From Hyaloraphidium curvatum (taxonomy: Eukaryota; Monoblepharomycota; Hyaloraphidiomycetes; Hyaloraphidiales; Hyaloraphidiaceae), in assembly GCA_025558095.1 (NCBI GenBank), contig JAIVFI010000002.1, forward strand, positions 992,001 to 1,056,000: DNA of 64,000 bases, in the 5' to 3' direction. The translations under genes and the position numbers were made by a program. The notes under the pieces were generated by a model. The model saw nothing but the letters and a program-made list of their open reading frames with translations. It ran no database searches and was not told where the DNA came from. Below are positions 53,201 through 63,833 of the stretch, piece after piece; within the stretch, counting starts at the first letter, position 1; every line of letters starts with the position of its first letter.

Positions 53201-55739
53201 CTCAAGGTCGAGAATGCACGGCTGGAGAGGGCGCTTCGGGATGGAATTGGTGCAGAAGGCGACACCGACGCAATCCTGGAGAAGATCAGGGCGGACATTC
53301 CTCCGATCGACTACACCAAAATCGTCACCTCGGCATCGCTTCGACGGGAAAAGGACCCGGAAGACGAGCCTGCAGACGGACCAGCTTCTGCTGGCGCGCC
53401 TCCCCCGCCTCCTCCACCCCCGGTGATGGGAGGGCCCCCACCTCCACCGCCGCCTCCTCCAATGATGGGCGGTCCGCCTCCCCCTCCACCTCCGCCACCC
53501 GGCTTCGGCCCTCCGCCACCTCCACCGCCGCCACCTGGAATGGGACCTCCGGCTCCACCGCCGCCGCCTCCCGGACCTGGAGGGCCACCGCCCCCGCCGC
53601 CTCCGCCGGGCATGGGAGGCCCACCACCCCCGCCTGCACCTCCTGGAGCTCCCGGGGCACCTCCGGCACCAGCTCCTGGCTTCGTGCCGCTTCCGCCGCC
53701 AAAGAAAGCGGTGCTGTCTTCCAAGCCGCTTAAGGCTTTCAATTGGAGCAAGGTCGGGCCGGGTCAGGTCCGGGAGACGGTCTGGAAAAACATCGACGAC
53801 GCCGAGATCCACTCGCAGCTCGACAAGGAATGGAACGAGCAGTTCGAGGACCTGTTTTCGGCCAAGGAAAAGGTCCTTGCTCCCGCTCCTGCCGCCGAGG
53901 CAGGAGCTTCGTCGGCGGATGACGTTGCAGCCAAGAAGGTCACGAAGCAGATCATCTCGTTCCTTGACGCCAAGCGCGCGCAAAACATCAACATCACCCT
54001 GCGAGGCCTCAAGCTGACGGTCGAACAAATCAAGGAGGCGCTCTTGACAGGCAACGAAAGCATCCTGGACCGTGCTTCCCTGCAAGCGCTCATGCTCTAC
54101 ATTCCGACGGAGGAGGAGGTGGCTATGCTGCAGGAGTATGCCAACGACCGCGAGAACCTGGCGAGCGCGGAAAAGTTCCTGCTGCAGGTCTCCGAGATCG
54201 ACCAGTACGCATTGCGGCTCAAGGTCATGCACTTCAAGGTCGGCTACAAGGAGATGGTGGACGACCTGCAGCGAAGCCTGGATGCAATTATCGGAGCGAC
54301 GCGGGAGGTCAAGACGAGCGCCAAGTACAAGGAGCTGCTGAAGGTGAGGCTCTACATGGTTGAGCAAAAATCGGTTGCTAACACGCGGATGCAGGTCATC
54401 CTCGCGCTCGGCAACTACCTCAACTCCGGGCCTCGCGGTGGAGCGTACGGGTTCAAGTTGGCTTCGTTGACAAAGATCGCTGACACGCGGAGCACGGCGT
54501 CGGATCGGAGGTACACGCTGCTCAACTACCTGGTCGACTTTCTCGAGGACAAGTTCCCGGACCTGCTGGATTTCAAGGACGAGCTGCGCACCGTGCAGGA
54601 GGCTCTCAAGATCCCCCTCCCGATGCTCAGGCAGCTGCTCGCCGCAATCAAGGAGGGCGTCAAGGCTGTCAAGGGTTTCAATGACGCCGGCGCAAAGGGG
54701 AACGGAATCTTTTCAAAGGCGACGCCGCCCAAGAAGAAACCCATCGTTCTCGGAGGCAGCGCCCCCGTGGGAGAGGTCGTCGAAGGAGCGGCGCAGACGC
54801 CGGTTTCGGCAGGGGGCTCATCCATCGACTTCGGCGAGGACTTTGGTCGCGACGACAGGTTCAGCCAGATCATGCTGGTCTTCTACGCCAAGGTCGAGAA
54901 GAAGATCGACGAGTTCACTGCCGAGGTCGAGAAGGCCGAGTCGGACTACGCTGAGCTAGTAACTTGGTACGCCGAGGACTCCAAGACGACAACGGAAGAG
55001 TTCTTTGGCACGATCTGGCGCTTCGTACAGCAGTTTGACGTGGGTTGTGGGAGCGGTTTCAACGCCACCTTTCTGACTCCATTTTGGTAAACAGCAAGCA
55101 AAGGCAGAGAATCTGGCATACCTGCAGAAGAAGAAGGATGCGGAGCGCAAGGAAAAGGAGCGGCTGCTCATGGAACAGCGCAAGTTGGAGATGAAGTCGC
55201 GGACGATAAAGAAGGGCCCAGCGGGGCCCGGCATGGACACGCAGGACTGGAGCACAGCCGGCAACCGATTCAGCGGCATCGGCCCGGACATTTCGAGCCT
55301 GATTAAGTCGGCGGGCGGAGAGGGAGGCGCATTGGACGAGATCATCGGCTCGATCCGCGACGGCAAGGCTTTCTCGCCGGGCGGAGCCTCGAAAACATCG
55401 CGCGGTGCCAAGCAGAACCCTCCCATGACCCTGAGCTTTGAACCTTTAAAGAGCTCCAGCCCGGCATCTTTGGCTCAGCCGGAGCAGACATCCGCTTCGG
55501 ATCCGACGCTCGGCTTTCCTCGATCGCCATCGGGCTCGCTGAAGCTCCGAGACGCTCGTGCGATAAGGGACGCCCTGCGAAAGATGGCGGCGGGCTCGAA
55601 GACGCCCACTGGGGGTATGTCGACGGACAATTTGCTCGCGCATTCCAGCCCGAGCTCCTTGGTGAGCCCGGAGAACAATCGGACCCCGACCACGCCGCAG
55701 ACGGCGTTCTTGGCTTCTTCGCCGATGCATGCTCAATGA
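50241..55739 (+). CDS. Diaphanous-type formin (GBD/FH3 - FH1 - FH2 - DAD)
   Basis: Five exons (50241-50263, 50340-51111, 51168-51539, 51596-55039, 55095-55739), 1751 aa; the 23-nt first exon (MTLGLGR) joins in phase. Residues ~1-230 are Ser/Thr-rich. GBD/FH3 spans ~260-640 (FLDGLRANKLDIRLVQDL). A first proline-rich block lies at ~643-698, a coiled coil at ~875-960, a second and longer FH1 block (PPPPPP spaced by GG and M) at ~990-1090, FH2 at ~1090-1550 (FNWSKVGPGQVRETVW, ALGNYLNSGPRGG), and a DAD-like ALDEIIGSIRDGKAF at ~1617. It nucleates and elongates unbranched actin filaments and is released from autoinhibition by a Rho GTPase. Two separated FH1 blocks are unusual. Confidence 0.94.
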
Positions 55740-55865
55740 TGGTTCCCTCGTTCACGTGTGGCGATGAATGATTGATTGATGTAGTAGCTGATTGATGTAT
55801 GCTCGTGATCTAATGCACCTTCTATGTGCGTGGCTTTTTCGGCAACACATACAGTGTCCATCCGT

Positions 55866-58281
55866 CTACTCCTCGTCCAGCGGGCCCTCATGGACCACGT
55901 AGGTATAGAATCGGACCATACCGTCCTTGTCCTTTTCCCTGTACAGCCCCTGTATCTCGTTCTCGAACCCGGGGAACAGGTTCGCTGCGCGTTCGAACGC
56001 CTTGAGATACTCGATCATCGGCCTCGACCTCTCCGTAAGCCGCTCCCCCGGGATCACCGTCGCGATCCCTGGCGGGTACACGAGCCACATAGTCGCCGCG
56101 ATCCGCCCCTCGGTCTCGTCCAGCGGCACGTAGTCGACAGCATTCCTGACGAGCATCCTGGTGGCCTCGTTGGCCGGCATCGCGAGCTCGGGGATGTGTT
56201 CCCGCCGGAACTGGGCCGCCTGCAGCGCGCTGATCCCGGCGGAGCGGTAGCACCCGTGCATGGCCGCGCACAGGTCGCGCAGCCGCATGCCGGCGTACTT
56301 GTCCAGGCGGCGGGCGACAAAGTCGGGTATCACTTCCTCGAGGGGCACGTTGTCGTCGTGCATCTTCTTGAGCGTGACCAGGTGCGCAAGTAGGGTACCG
56401 GCCTTGCTCGATTCCACGCCCGGCGTGAGCAGGAAGAGCAGCGAATGGAGGTCGTTCTTTTCCGGCACGATCCGCACTCCACGGAGGTACTCTGCGACAA
56501 CGGGAGCAGGCACGCCGTGCGCCTCGTACTGCCCGTCTCGGAACCCGGGCGTCAGCACGGTCAGCTTGCATGGATCCGTCATGGCGAAGCCCGCCTCGAC
56601 GTCGCCGAACCCGTGCCACGCTTCGCCCGGGCGGAACTCCCAGTGCGACACGTCCGATGCCAGGACGTCCGTCGGCGCGTTCTCCCACGGCACCGTGCGG
56701 CCCTCGGCCAGGGTCACCTCGGCCGGGACGAAGGGCTCGAAGAACCACCGCCGGGAGGGGCGATGTTCCTTTTCCTCGAACTCCCGGCGAATGAGGCGCA
56801 TCTTCTTCCGGCACTCGATTCCCAGCCTGATCGTGTCGTCCCAGAGCACTTCGCCCGACCTGCCCTTCATCATGTGCGCGCCGACGTCCAAGGAGGCGAA
56901 GAGCGGGTAGAACGGGCTCGTGGATGCGTGCAGGAGGAAGAACTCGTTGAACCGGCGGTGGTTCACCCTGCGGCGCTGGCTCCCCAGGTGCGCGTCGCGC
57001 ACGTGGATCTGCGAGGCCTGGGAGAAGGAGGCGAGCTGCTTGTGCGTGCTCTGGGTGACGAAGATGCCGGGCGAGTCGGGGCCCAGGTCCTTGAGGCCCA
57101 TGCCGTAGCGTCCGGCAAACAAAGGATGGAACTTTAGGAAGCCAGCCCACGCTTCGTCTGTCGGGGACAGCGCAACGTCACGGCCAACTCCGGCCCGGCA
57201 GCAAGCGGAACCCACCAAAGAGGATGTAGTCGCACAGGTGCCCGATCTTGGCCACGATCATCTCCGCCGAGTAGATGGTCCCGTCGTACGTGCACCCTTC
57301 CACCACCGCCGCGCGGAAGGGCCTCTTCTTCTTCCACGCTTCCCCGTCCTTCACCAGCGGGTTGCTCCGTATCGCCTCCCTCAGCTTCTCCTCGTCGAGC
57401 GCGCTGAAATTGAGCGGTCCGATCATCCCATACGCGTTCCGCGTCGTTTCCACGTAGCATGGTACCGCCCCCGCGAGCACCAGCGCCCCGTGGATCGCCG
57501 CCTTGTGGTTGTTGCGGTCGAACAGCACCAGGTCGCCCTCGGCGAGCAGCGCCGTGAGCACGACCTTGTTGCTCGTCGAGGTGCCGTTGAGCACGAAGTA
57601 GGTCCTTTCCGCTCCGAATATTTTGGCGGCCTCCTTCTGCGCTTTGAGCGCCGGTCCCTCGTGCGTGAGCAGGTCCCCGAGCTGCAGGACCGAGTTGTCC
57701 AGATCGTCGCGGAAAACGGCCTCGCCGAGGTGCTCCCTGAACACCCTCCCGATGGGGCTCCGCGCGTAGAACTGCCCGCCATTGTGGCCCGGGCACGTCC
57801 ACAGCTGGTTCCCCTGGACCGCGTAGTCGATCAGGGCGCCGAAGAAGGGCGTCTTCAGGCTCTCGGCGTACTGCCTGATCCGCGCCACCAGCCCCTTTGC
57901 GATGAACTCGGGGGTTTCCTCGGCCAGGAACACGAACCCGTCGACGTCGTCCATGGTCCCGTTGGGTATGTCCTCGAGCCTGTGCCGCCGCACGAGGAGC
58001 ACGATCGGCACGTCCAGGCCCCGCTTGCGCACCAGCGAGACGAGCGAGGCGGCCTTGCCGTGCTCGCCGCGCTTGCCCCAGTCGATCAGGACGGTGCCCA
58101 GGGCGGCGTCGGTCCGGATGACCAGCTCCGCGTCGTCGTCCCGGCGCGCACGGACGGCGGAGAAGCCCATGGATTCGACGCGCGAGAGCACGTCGCGGAG
58201 GCGGCCGCCCTCCAGGTCCGTGTCGTCGAAGGCGAACGAGGGCGCGCAGACCAGGAGCTTGAAGCGGCGCGCGTACTCCAT
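55866..58281 (-). CDS. Orn/Lys/Arg decarboxylase, bacterial (PLP fold-type I) family
   Basis: Two exons leftward, 58281-57216 and 57157-55866; 785 aa, close to bacterial biodegradative decarboxylases (~710-755). It has an N-terminal response-regulator-like wing domain, the TCPGHNGGQFY entry to the PLP domain, YFVLNGTSTSNK, DRNNHKAAIHGALVLAGAVP, VVEGCTYDGT, the PLP aspartate region ILFDEAWAGFLKFHP (restored across the 58-nt intron) and the PLP lysine in TQSTHKQLASFSQ. The C-terminal domain is complete (DKYAGMRLRDLCAAMHGCY). The substrate (ornithine, lysine or arginine) is not determined. Eukaryotes normally make putrescine with the unrelated fold-III enzyme, so this suggests an acquired or ancient bacterial-type route to polyamines or cadaverine. 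Confidence 0.92.
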
Positions 58282-58425
58282 CGCGCGGAGCTGCGCGATT
58301 CGCCGCGCGTCGGAACGGCGCCCGACCGGTGGCCGTCGCACGTGGACCCATCAGCCGCCTCACGAATCCATCCGCCATCCAGTCAGGTCCGTCCATCTTC
58401 ATCTTCCATTCCCACGTCTACACTT

Positions 58426-60357
58426 CTACTTCCCCTCCCCCTCCTTTTCCTCGTCCTGCACCGCCTCCCACATGGCCCCCTGCCCCGCCGCAACCTCACC
58501 CGCCCACGCGCCCAGCGCCCCCAGCCTCTCGCCCCAGCTGCCCTGCGAGCTCCGATCGGGCACGACCGGCGGATCCAACTGGCTCGCGGGGCCCGGGATG
58601 CCGGGCAGCGCGGTGGGGGTGCTCGTGGGCACGGCGGCGTACGCTGCCTGGACGAGCGAGGCGTCGTCGTCGGCGGCGAGGGACGACGAGTCGCTGCCGC
58701 TGTCGTCGTCGATGCTCGCCGCGTCGTCGGCCTGCCCCGCATGCGGCTGGGCCTGCGGATGCGGGAGCTGCGCCCCCGCGGGCGGCGAGGCGGGGCGGAA
58801 CGACAAAAGGGACGCGTTGGGGTCCGCGCCGTCCTTTTCGGAGAGCCGGGCAAAGGAGCCGATGCTCGATACGGTGGCGGTCCACTGCGCGAGGAGGGCC
58901 GGTGGCGGGTTGGTTGCCCCCGGCGGGGGGCGGCGGGTGACCTTGCTCGGGAGGGGGACGCGCGGGGGGACGGGCGCGGGGGTGGAGGTAGGGGGGAGCT
59001 GTTGCATTTCGGGGGTGGTGGGAGCGGGCTGCATGGCGGCGGCTGGTTGCATGAGAGAGGCCTGGCCGGCGGAAGCGGCGGATGCAGCCGAGGTGGCCGA
59101 CGCAGCCGATGCGAACGAGTCGCGCTGTCCGGCGGTGGGGGCCTGGGCGGCCAGGAAGGCCGGCGGCATGGCTTGCGGCAGGGGCGCCGACGCATCCGAC
59201 GCCGCGCTCGCGAAGCTGGCGTTTATGCCCCCCCCTGCGGGCAGCAGCGCGGCGGTGGACGACACCGAGGGCGGCCTCGGCGCGGGCGGCTTTTCGGCCT
59301 CGGGGACGCCGAACGTCTGCGAGCCTGCGGGCTTGCCGTCCGCCGCCGGATGGTAGCTCGGCGGCCTCGCGTCCTGCATCTGCGCCCCCACGGGGGCCTC
59401 GGCGGCATCCATGTCCTGCATCACCATGCCGTACCCGCCCTGGTTGGTCGCGTCCAGGTTGACGTAGGCCGACTGCTTCCACACGAAGCCCTCGCCCTCT
59501 GGCAGCCGCTCCTTGGACGAGCGGTAGGGATCGACCATGCGGCGGCGGTGCCTGCGGGCGATGAAGAAGGCGGCGACGGCGACGACGGCCGAGACGGCGA
59601 CGGTGACGCCCGCGATAATGCCGATGGTGCTGATGGGGACCTTGTACGGCGGCGGGGCCGGCGAGGGGGTGACTTCGGGGGGCGCCGCGGCGGCGGCGAT
59701 GGCGACGGGAGCGGCCTGCGGGGGCGCCTGCGGCGGGGCGACGGGCTGCGGGGCCGGGGGAGGGGCTGCGGCGGCGGGGAGGAAGCCGGGCGGCGCGGTG
59801 ACCTCGACGGACCACTGCGTGCTCAGCTGCCTGCGCTCCGTGGAGCCGCCCATGTCCACGCGGTCGATCCACTCCGCCGACACGACGCCGGAGTAGATGC
59901 CCCCGCCGGCGGGCTTGAAGCCGCACTCGAGCAGGGCCGGGAACTGGCCGGCCAGGATGAACTGCGCCGAGCACTGCGGGCTGCCGCGCAGCATGCCGGC
60001 GAACTGGCAGCGCGGCGGCGGGTTGGGGCGGAGTGCGCCGAGCATCGCCTGCGCCGAGCGGCCGTCGACGGCGGGCACGGTGACGGACAGCAGCGTGTTG
60101 TTCCACAGCAGCGATGCGCGCAGCAGCGTGGGCGCGCGCGGGTCGGCGGCGAGCGCGTCGTCGGTGGCCGGCGCGAGCGGGCAGCCGGCGGGCGGCGACA
60201 GATACTCGAGCACTTTCCCGTGCGCCGCGATGGGGCACAGCGCGGCGAGGAGGAGGAGGAGGGCGGGCAGCGGGGCGGGGAGCGGGCGGGCGCGGGGCCG
60301 GGCGCGCGGCCCCTGGCGGGCGTGCGCGCCCCCCGGCGGCGCGGGTCCGGCTGGCAT
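58426..60357 (-). CDS. Type I single-pass surface protein
   Basis: Intronless, 643 aa. The start at 60357 gives an Arg/Pro-rich head and a hydrophobic signal peptide (LPALLLLLAALCPIAAHGK). The ectodomain (~50-220) has about five cysteines and ends in a Pro/Ala stalk. One transmembrane helix follows near residue 250 (STIGIIAGVTVAVSAVVAVA) with a basic stop-transfer (RRHRRRMVDPYRSS). The ~370-residue cytosolic tail is disordered, Pro/Ser/Ala-rich and acidic at its end, with a YVNLD-like site. It resembles wall-sensor (WSC/Mid2-type) design without a recognisable WSC domain. Function unknown. Confidence 0.75.
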   Translation of the reverse strand: MPAGPAPPGGAHARQGPRARPRARPLPAPLPALLLLLAALCPIAAHGKVLEYLSPPAGCPLAPATDDALAADPRAPTLLRASLLWNNTLLSVTVPAVDGRSAQAMLGALRPNPPPRCQFAGMLRGSPQCSAQFILAGQFPALLECGFKPAGGGIYSGVVSAEWIDRVDMGGSTERRQLSTQWSVEVTAPPGFLPAAAAPPPAPQPVAPPQAPPQAAPVAIAAAAAPPEVTPSPAPPPYKVPISTIGIIAGVTVAVSAVVAVAAFFIARRHRRRMVDPYRSSKERLPEGEGFVWKQSAYVNLDATNQGGYGMVMQDMDAAEAPVGAQMQDARPPSYHPAADGKPAGSQTFGVPEAEKPPAPRPPSVSSTAALLPAGGGINASFASAASDASAPLPQAMPPAFLAAQAPTAGQRDSFASAASATSAASAASAGQASLMQPAAAMQPAPTTPEMQQLPPTSTPAPVPPRVPLPSKVTRRPPPGATNPPPALLAQWTATVSSIGSFARLSEKDGADPNASLLSFRPASPPAGAQLPHPQAQPHAGQADDAASIDDDSGSDSSSLAADDDASLVQAAYAAVPTSTPTALPGIPGPASQLDPPVVPDRSSQGSWGERLGALGAWAGEVAAGQGAMWEAVQDEEKEGEGK

Positions 60358-60733
60358 CGTACGGGAGAGGCGCGTGGCGGCGCGGGATCCGGAGTGGCGT
60401 GCGGGTGACGTGGATGCGGACTGCGTTGGATGGTCCCTAGTCCTCTGCGCGGGCGGTTCGCTGGGGACGGTCCCTACGACGCCATCTCCGATCCTGAAAA
60501 TCCGACGCCGCGATCGCGCCCGGCCGGGGCCCAGGGCCACCCGATTCGGGCTGAAGGCGGCGACCGCGGTGGCGGCTCCAGTTGCCGGGGGGACTTTTCG
60601 TGCTGCGGCGCGCACAGCCTCTGGTGGGAGGCCGGCCCGGCGTCCCATCGAGAAGCCCCAGCGGCCGCCAGAGTGGATGCAACAACAAGCATTTCGATTC
60701 GCAAGCCCAAGCACCAAGCGGGCGGAACTTCCA

Positions 60734-61611
60734 TCAGGCCGCCGCCACCGCCCTCCTCGCATCCATCAGCGCCTCGGCCACCCTCCTGTCCGCCCCGCCC
60801 CTGATCGCATCCGCCCGCTCCAGCACCGCGACCGCCTCCCCCGCCCGCCCGGGGATGTGGGTCAGCACGATCCCGAGCTGCCACATCCTTTCGGCATCCC
60901 CCGGCTGCTCCTCCACCGCCGCCCCGAACGCCCGCGCGGCCTCCTCGAGCCGGTTCAGGCCGATGCAGCACTGCCCCAGGGTGACCTGCGCGCGGATCCA
61001 GTCCGCGCTGCCGCGGGGGAGCCCCGTCGCGGGGTCGACGACGGGTTTGAGGTGCTTGAGGGCCATGGCGTCCAGCCCCGTGAGCTGGTACAGCATGCCG
61101 AGCATGATGTTGGCGCGGCCGTGGTTGGGCGCTAGCTCGAGGGCGTGCTTGTAGTGCTTCTCGATGGCCGTCGAGGTGCGAGCGAGGGGCTTGAAGGAGG
61201 CTGAGTAGGATGCGAAGCCGCCGCCGGAGCGGTAGTAGATCTGCTTGCCGCTGCGGCGGAGGTCCTGGAACCACCGTCAACGACCGCCCCGGGGTCGCCC
61301 CGGATGTTGCCCACCTGTTCGACCCCCGACATGAGCCTCAGCCCGCGGTTGTAGCTCTCGTTCGAATCGTCCGCCAGCTCGACCTCCTCGTCCTCCTCCT
61401 CCTGCTCCGCCTCCTGCGCCGGCATGTGCGTCTCGGGCACGTTGGCGTACGCATTGATCATCGCGTCGAACATCCCGACCAGCTGGTCGTCGGGCATCCC
61501 CATGGTCAAATAGGCCCGGTACTGCTCGGCCATCTGCGCGCCGCCGGGGCCGAACTTGGCGGCGAGGACGGGGAGCAGCTCGTCGAAAGCCTGCTGCGCG
61601 GTGCGCGCCAT
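60734..61611 (-). CDS. TPR-repeat protein
   Basis: Two exons leftward, 61611-61315 and 61264-60734 (50-nt intron; junction LMSGVEQDLRRSGKQIYYR); 275 aa. The N-terminal ~60 residues are helical, followed by an acidic Glu-rich patch.  Three to four TPR-like helix pairs fill the second half: HYKHALELAPNHGRANIMLG, QVTLGQCCIGLNRLEEAARA and MWQLGIVLTHIPGRAGEAVA. A protein-interaction adaptor; partner unknown. Confidence 0.8.
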
Positions 61612-62124
61612 CGCGGGAAGCGGAGGGTCGAAAGGAGGGAAGGGTTATCGGTGGGCGGGCGGCAGGCGGGGTGCGGCCCGCTTATGTGGGCGTGCGGGAG
61701 GGGGTGGAAGATCCGAAGCTGTGCCCCCGCCGATTCTCCGCCCGCGGGAGAACCGGACGAACTTCCACCCACTGCGGGCAAGGGATGCGGAGGAAGCAAT
61801 CCATCGGATCGGTCGCGTCGCGATGGATGCGGAGAGCCGCTCGCTTGCTGCAGTCCGAGCCGCCCGGGTGCTTCGAGTAGCCAGGCGGTTCGGACGCACG
61901 AGCCGAGGGCCCCTTGGTTCGTACGGTGCGAGCGATGAAGAAAAGTCTTCTGCAGCATTCTTAGTGTTCATCTCCGGGTCTGGCCCCGCAGCTGGCGCCG
62001 AGTCCATTGCGGTGCTGGCGCGTGACTCTGGCACCCAGCATCTCCCATTGTTCGTCTCCCCGTCCGCGCCTCCCAGTGCTGCCGGCAGTTCCCGCCCCGC
62101 GCCTCCGCGCTCATCGACGGCGCG
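61612..62124. other. Divergent promoter interval
   Basis: About 510 bp between the divergent TPR and polytopic membrane protein genes. Open frames here are compositional; no element is recognised. Confidence 0.4.
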
Positions 62125-63705
62125 ATGGAGTCCCACGCGATCGAACGCGATCCGGAGGCGGGCGACGCGCCGGGCGGCGGCGGGGATCCGGATCCGGCCC
62201 CGCTTCGGGACAAGCAGCCTCCCGCCCCGCCGTCCTCCTTCCCGGACGCGGTCCCTTTTGCCCTTTCGCCGTGGGAATGGCTCACGCTGTTCCCGATGGC
62301 GCCCGTTCCCGACCACGACTCGGGATCCCCGCCGCCCCCGGACCCGGCGTTGTCCCTGCGCGCCGCCGACCCGCTCACCCCCGCCGCCATGCTCGCCGGC
62401 CTCGGCGCCGCCTCCCCCGTGCTCCGCGGCTGGACAAGGGCGCAGCTTGCCGTGTCGCCGTGGGCCGCCGGCCGTACGCGGCTGCGGTTCGCGACCAACA
62501 TCGGGTTGGGTCTCGCGCTGCTCTCGGTGCAGTGGACGTTCAACGGCGAGGCGGGGCGATTCGGCGTGCCGCAGCTGGCCGCAGCGACGGTGTGCACCGC
62601 CACGGCGGGGATCGCCAGCCTCATGCTGGGCTTCTATACGGGAAGGAGGCGGTACGCCGGTCCAAAGGACCTTTCGACGCACCCGCTCGCGGTCGTCGTC
62701 CGCTGGGTGCAGCTCCAGCAGCTTTCGGGCAAGGATGGGTCGCCGCTGCTGGCACACGATCCGGGAGACAAGCTCTGTCCTTGTTCCCAATGCGGCATGC
62801 GGGTGGTCACCAGGGCGGCTTGGCTGCGGACCGCCGAGTTCGCCGTCAGGATCCTCGTGATCGGGACCGGGTTCATGTTCTACTTCTTTTGGATGCCGGC
62901 CGTCGTCTACCGGAGCTACACGTGGAGCACCTCCTGGGCCGCCGTGCTCTGCGTCCTGTTTGCTATTTCGTCGTTCGAATTCCACGTCAACAACCTCCTC
63001 GTGGTGCAGCCCCTGACCGTCGGCCCGCTGGACCTCTCCCTGCGGCTGCACAACCGCGCCGTCTCGCTCGCGCTCGTGGATTTCCGGCGGCGGTACCGGA
63101 TCCTCCTGGCCGGCGCGGACGGGCCCTCGGTGACGCGCATGGTCCCGGAGGAGGAAACCTACATCGTGCTGCAGAGCTCCATGGTGCCGACCTGGATCCG
63201 GCGCTTGTCGATCGTCGCCTTCGGGCCCTTCTACTTCTTCGTCGTCGCGACGCCGAACCTGGTCGTCAGCCTGGTCGCGAGCCTGGCCGCGGGAAACTGC
63301 ATCCCCGCCGCGGTGCTGTTCGGCCTCGGATACCACCTCTGCATCGCCGGGACGGACCTCCTCAACTTTGCCGAGAGCAACGCGCACGTGTCGGTCGTGC
63401 GGGACCTGTACACGCGGACGCGCACCGCGCTGCTCGAGCTCGGCATCAAGTCGGACACGATGGAGGTGCGCGGCGGGACGGGGCGCAGGAGCCCCGCGGC
63501 CGTCGCCTTGCTGGAGCGGCACGACGCGCTCCTGGGGAGCTACATCGCGGCGTCGGGGAACTACCTGGCCCGCTACATGGGCTTTGCGGTGGACGGGGCG
63601 GTGGTCCGGAACGTGGTCGCGACGTTCGTGACCGTCGCCGTCGGCCTGCTGGGAATCCTGCGCGGATCCGGTGTGTACGTCACATGGAACATGGCCTGCG
63701 GGTGA
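62125..63705 (+). CDS. Polytopic membrane protein, lineage-specific family (copy 2)
   Basis: Intronless, 526 aa. A Pro-rich N-terminus precedes about seven hydrophobic segments. It has an LCPCSQCGMRVV loop and the C-terminus FVTVAVGLLGILRGSGVYV, both matching positions in the gene at 47659-49107 (ACPCPAPNCAG; RLVVTGMTVVIGMW then LLRGAGV). Overall identity is low, so the duplication is old. Receptor or transporter function is possible; none is recognised. Confidence 0.78.
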   Translation: MESHAIERDPEAGDAPGGGGDPDPAPLRDKQPPAPPSSFPDAVPFALSPWEWLTLFPMAPVPDHDSGSPPPPDPALSLRAADPLTPAAMLAGLGAASPVLRGWTRAQLAVSPWAAGRTRLRFATNIGLGLALLSVQWTFNGEAGRFGVPQLAAATVCTATAGIASLMLGFYTGRRRYAGPKDLSTHPLAVVVRWVQLQQLSGKDGSPLLAHDPGDKLCPCSQCGMRVVTRAAWLRTAEFAVRILVIGTGFMFYFFWMPAVVYRSYTWSTSWAAVLCVLFAISSFEFHVNNLLVVQPLTVGPLDLSLRLHNRAVSLALVDFRRRYRILLAGADGPSVTRMVPEEETYIVLQSSMVPTWIRRLSIVAFGPFYFFVVATPNLVVSLVASLAAGNCIPAAVLFGLGYHLCIAGTDLLNFAESNAHVSVVRDLYTRTRTALLELGIKSDTMEVRGGTGRRSPAAVALLERHDALLGSYIAASGNYLARYMGFAVDGAVVRNVVATFVTVAVGLLGILRGSGVYVTWNMACG

Positions 63706-63833
63706 TTGGAAGGGGAAGTCTTGGCATTGCGGTAGCCCATTTAGTTGTTGATCCGGATCAGATTGGTGATCGAAGAAAAAGTCCGTTTTCTGCCACGTCA
63801 ACCTCCGTCACCCTCCCGCGCGTAGACAGGACA

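Noticed and set aside
57238-60408. A 1056-codon plus-strand open frame opposite the decarboxylase and the surface protein
   Set aside because: It is antisense to two well-supported genes, is Arg/Gly/His-rich and motif-free; such frames arise from GC-rich third positions.
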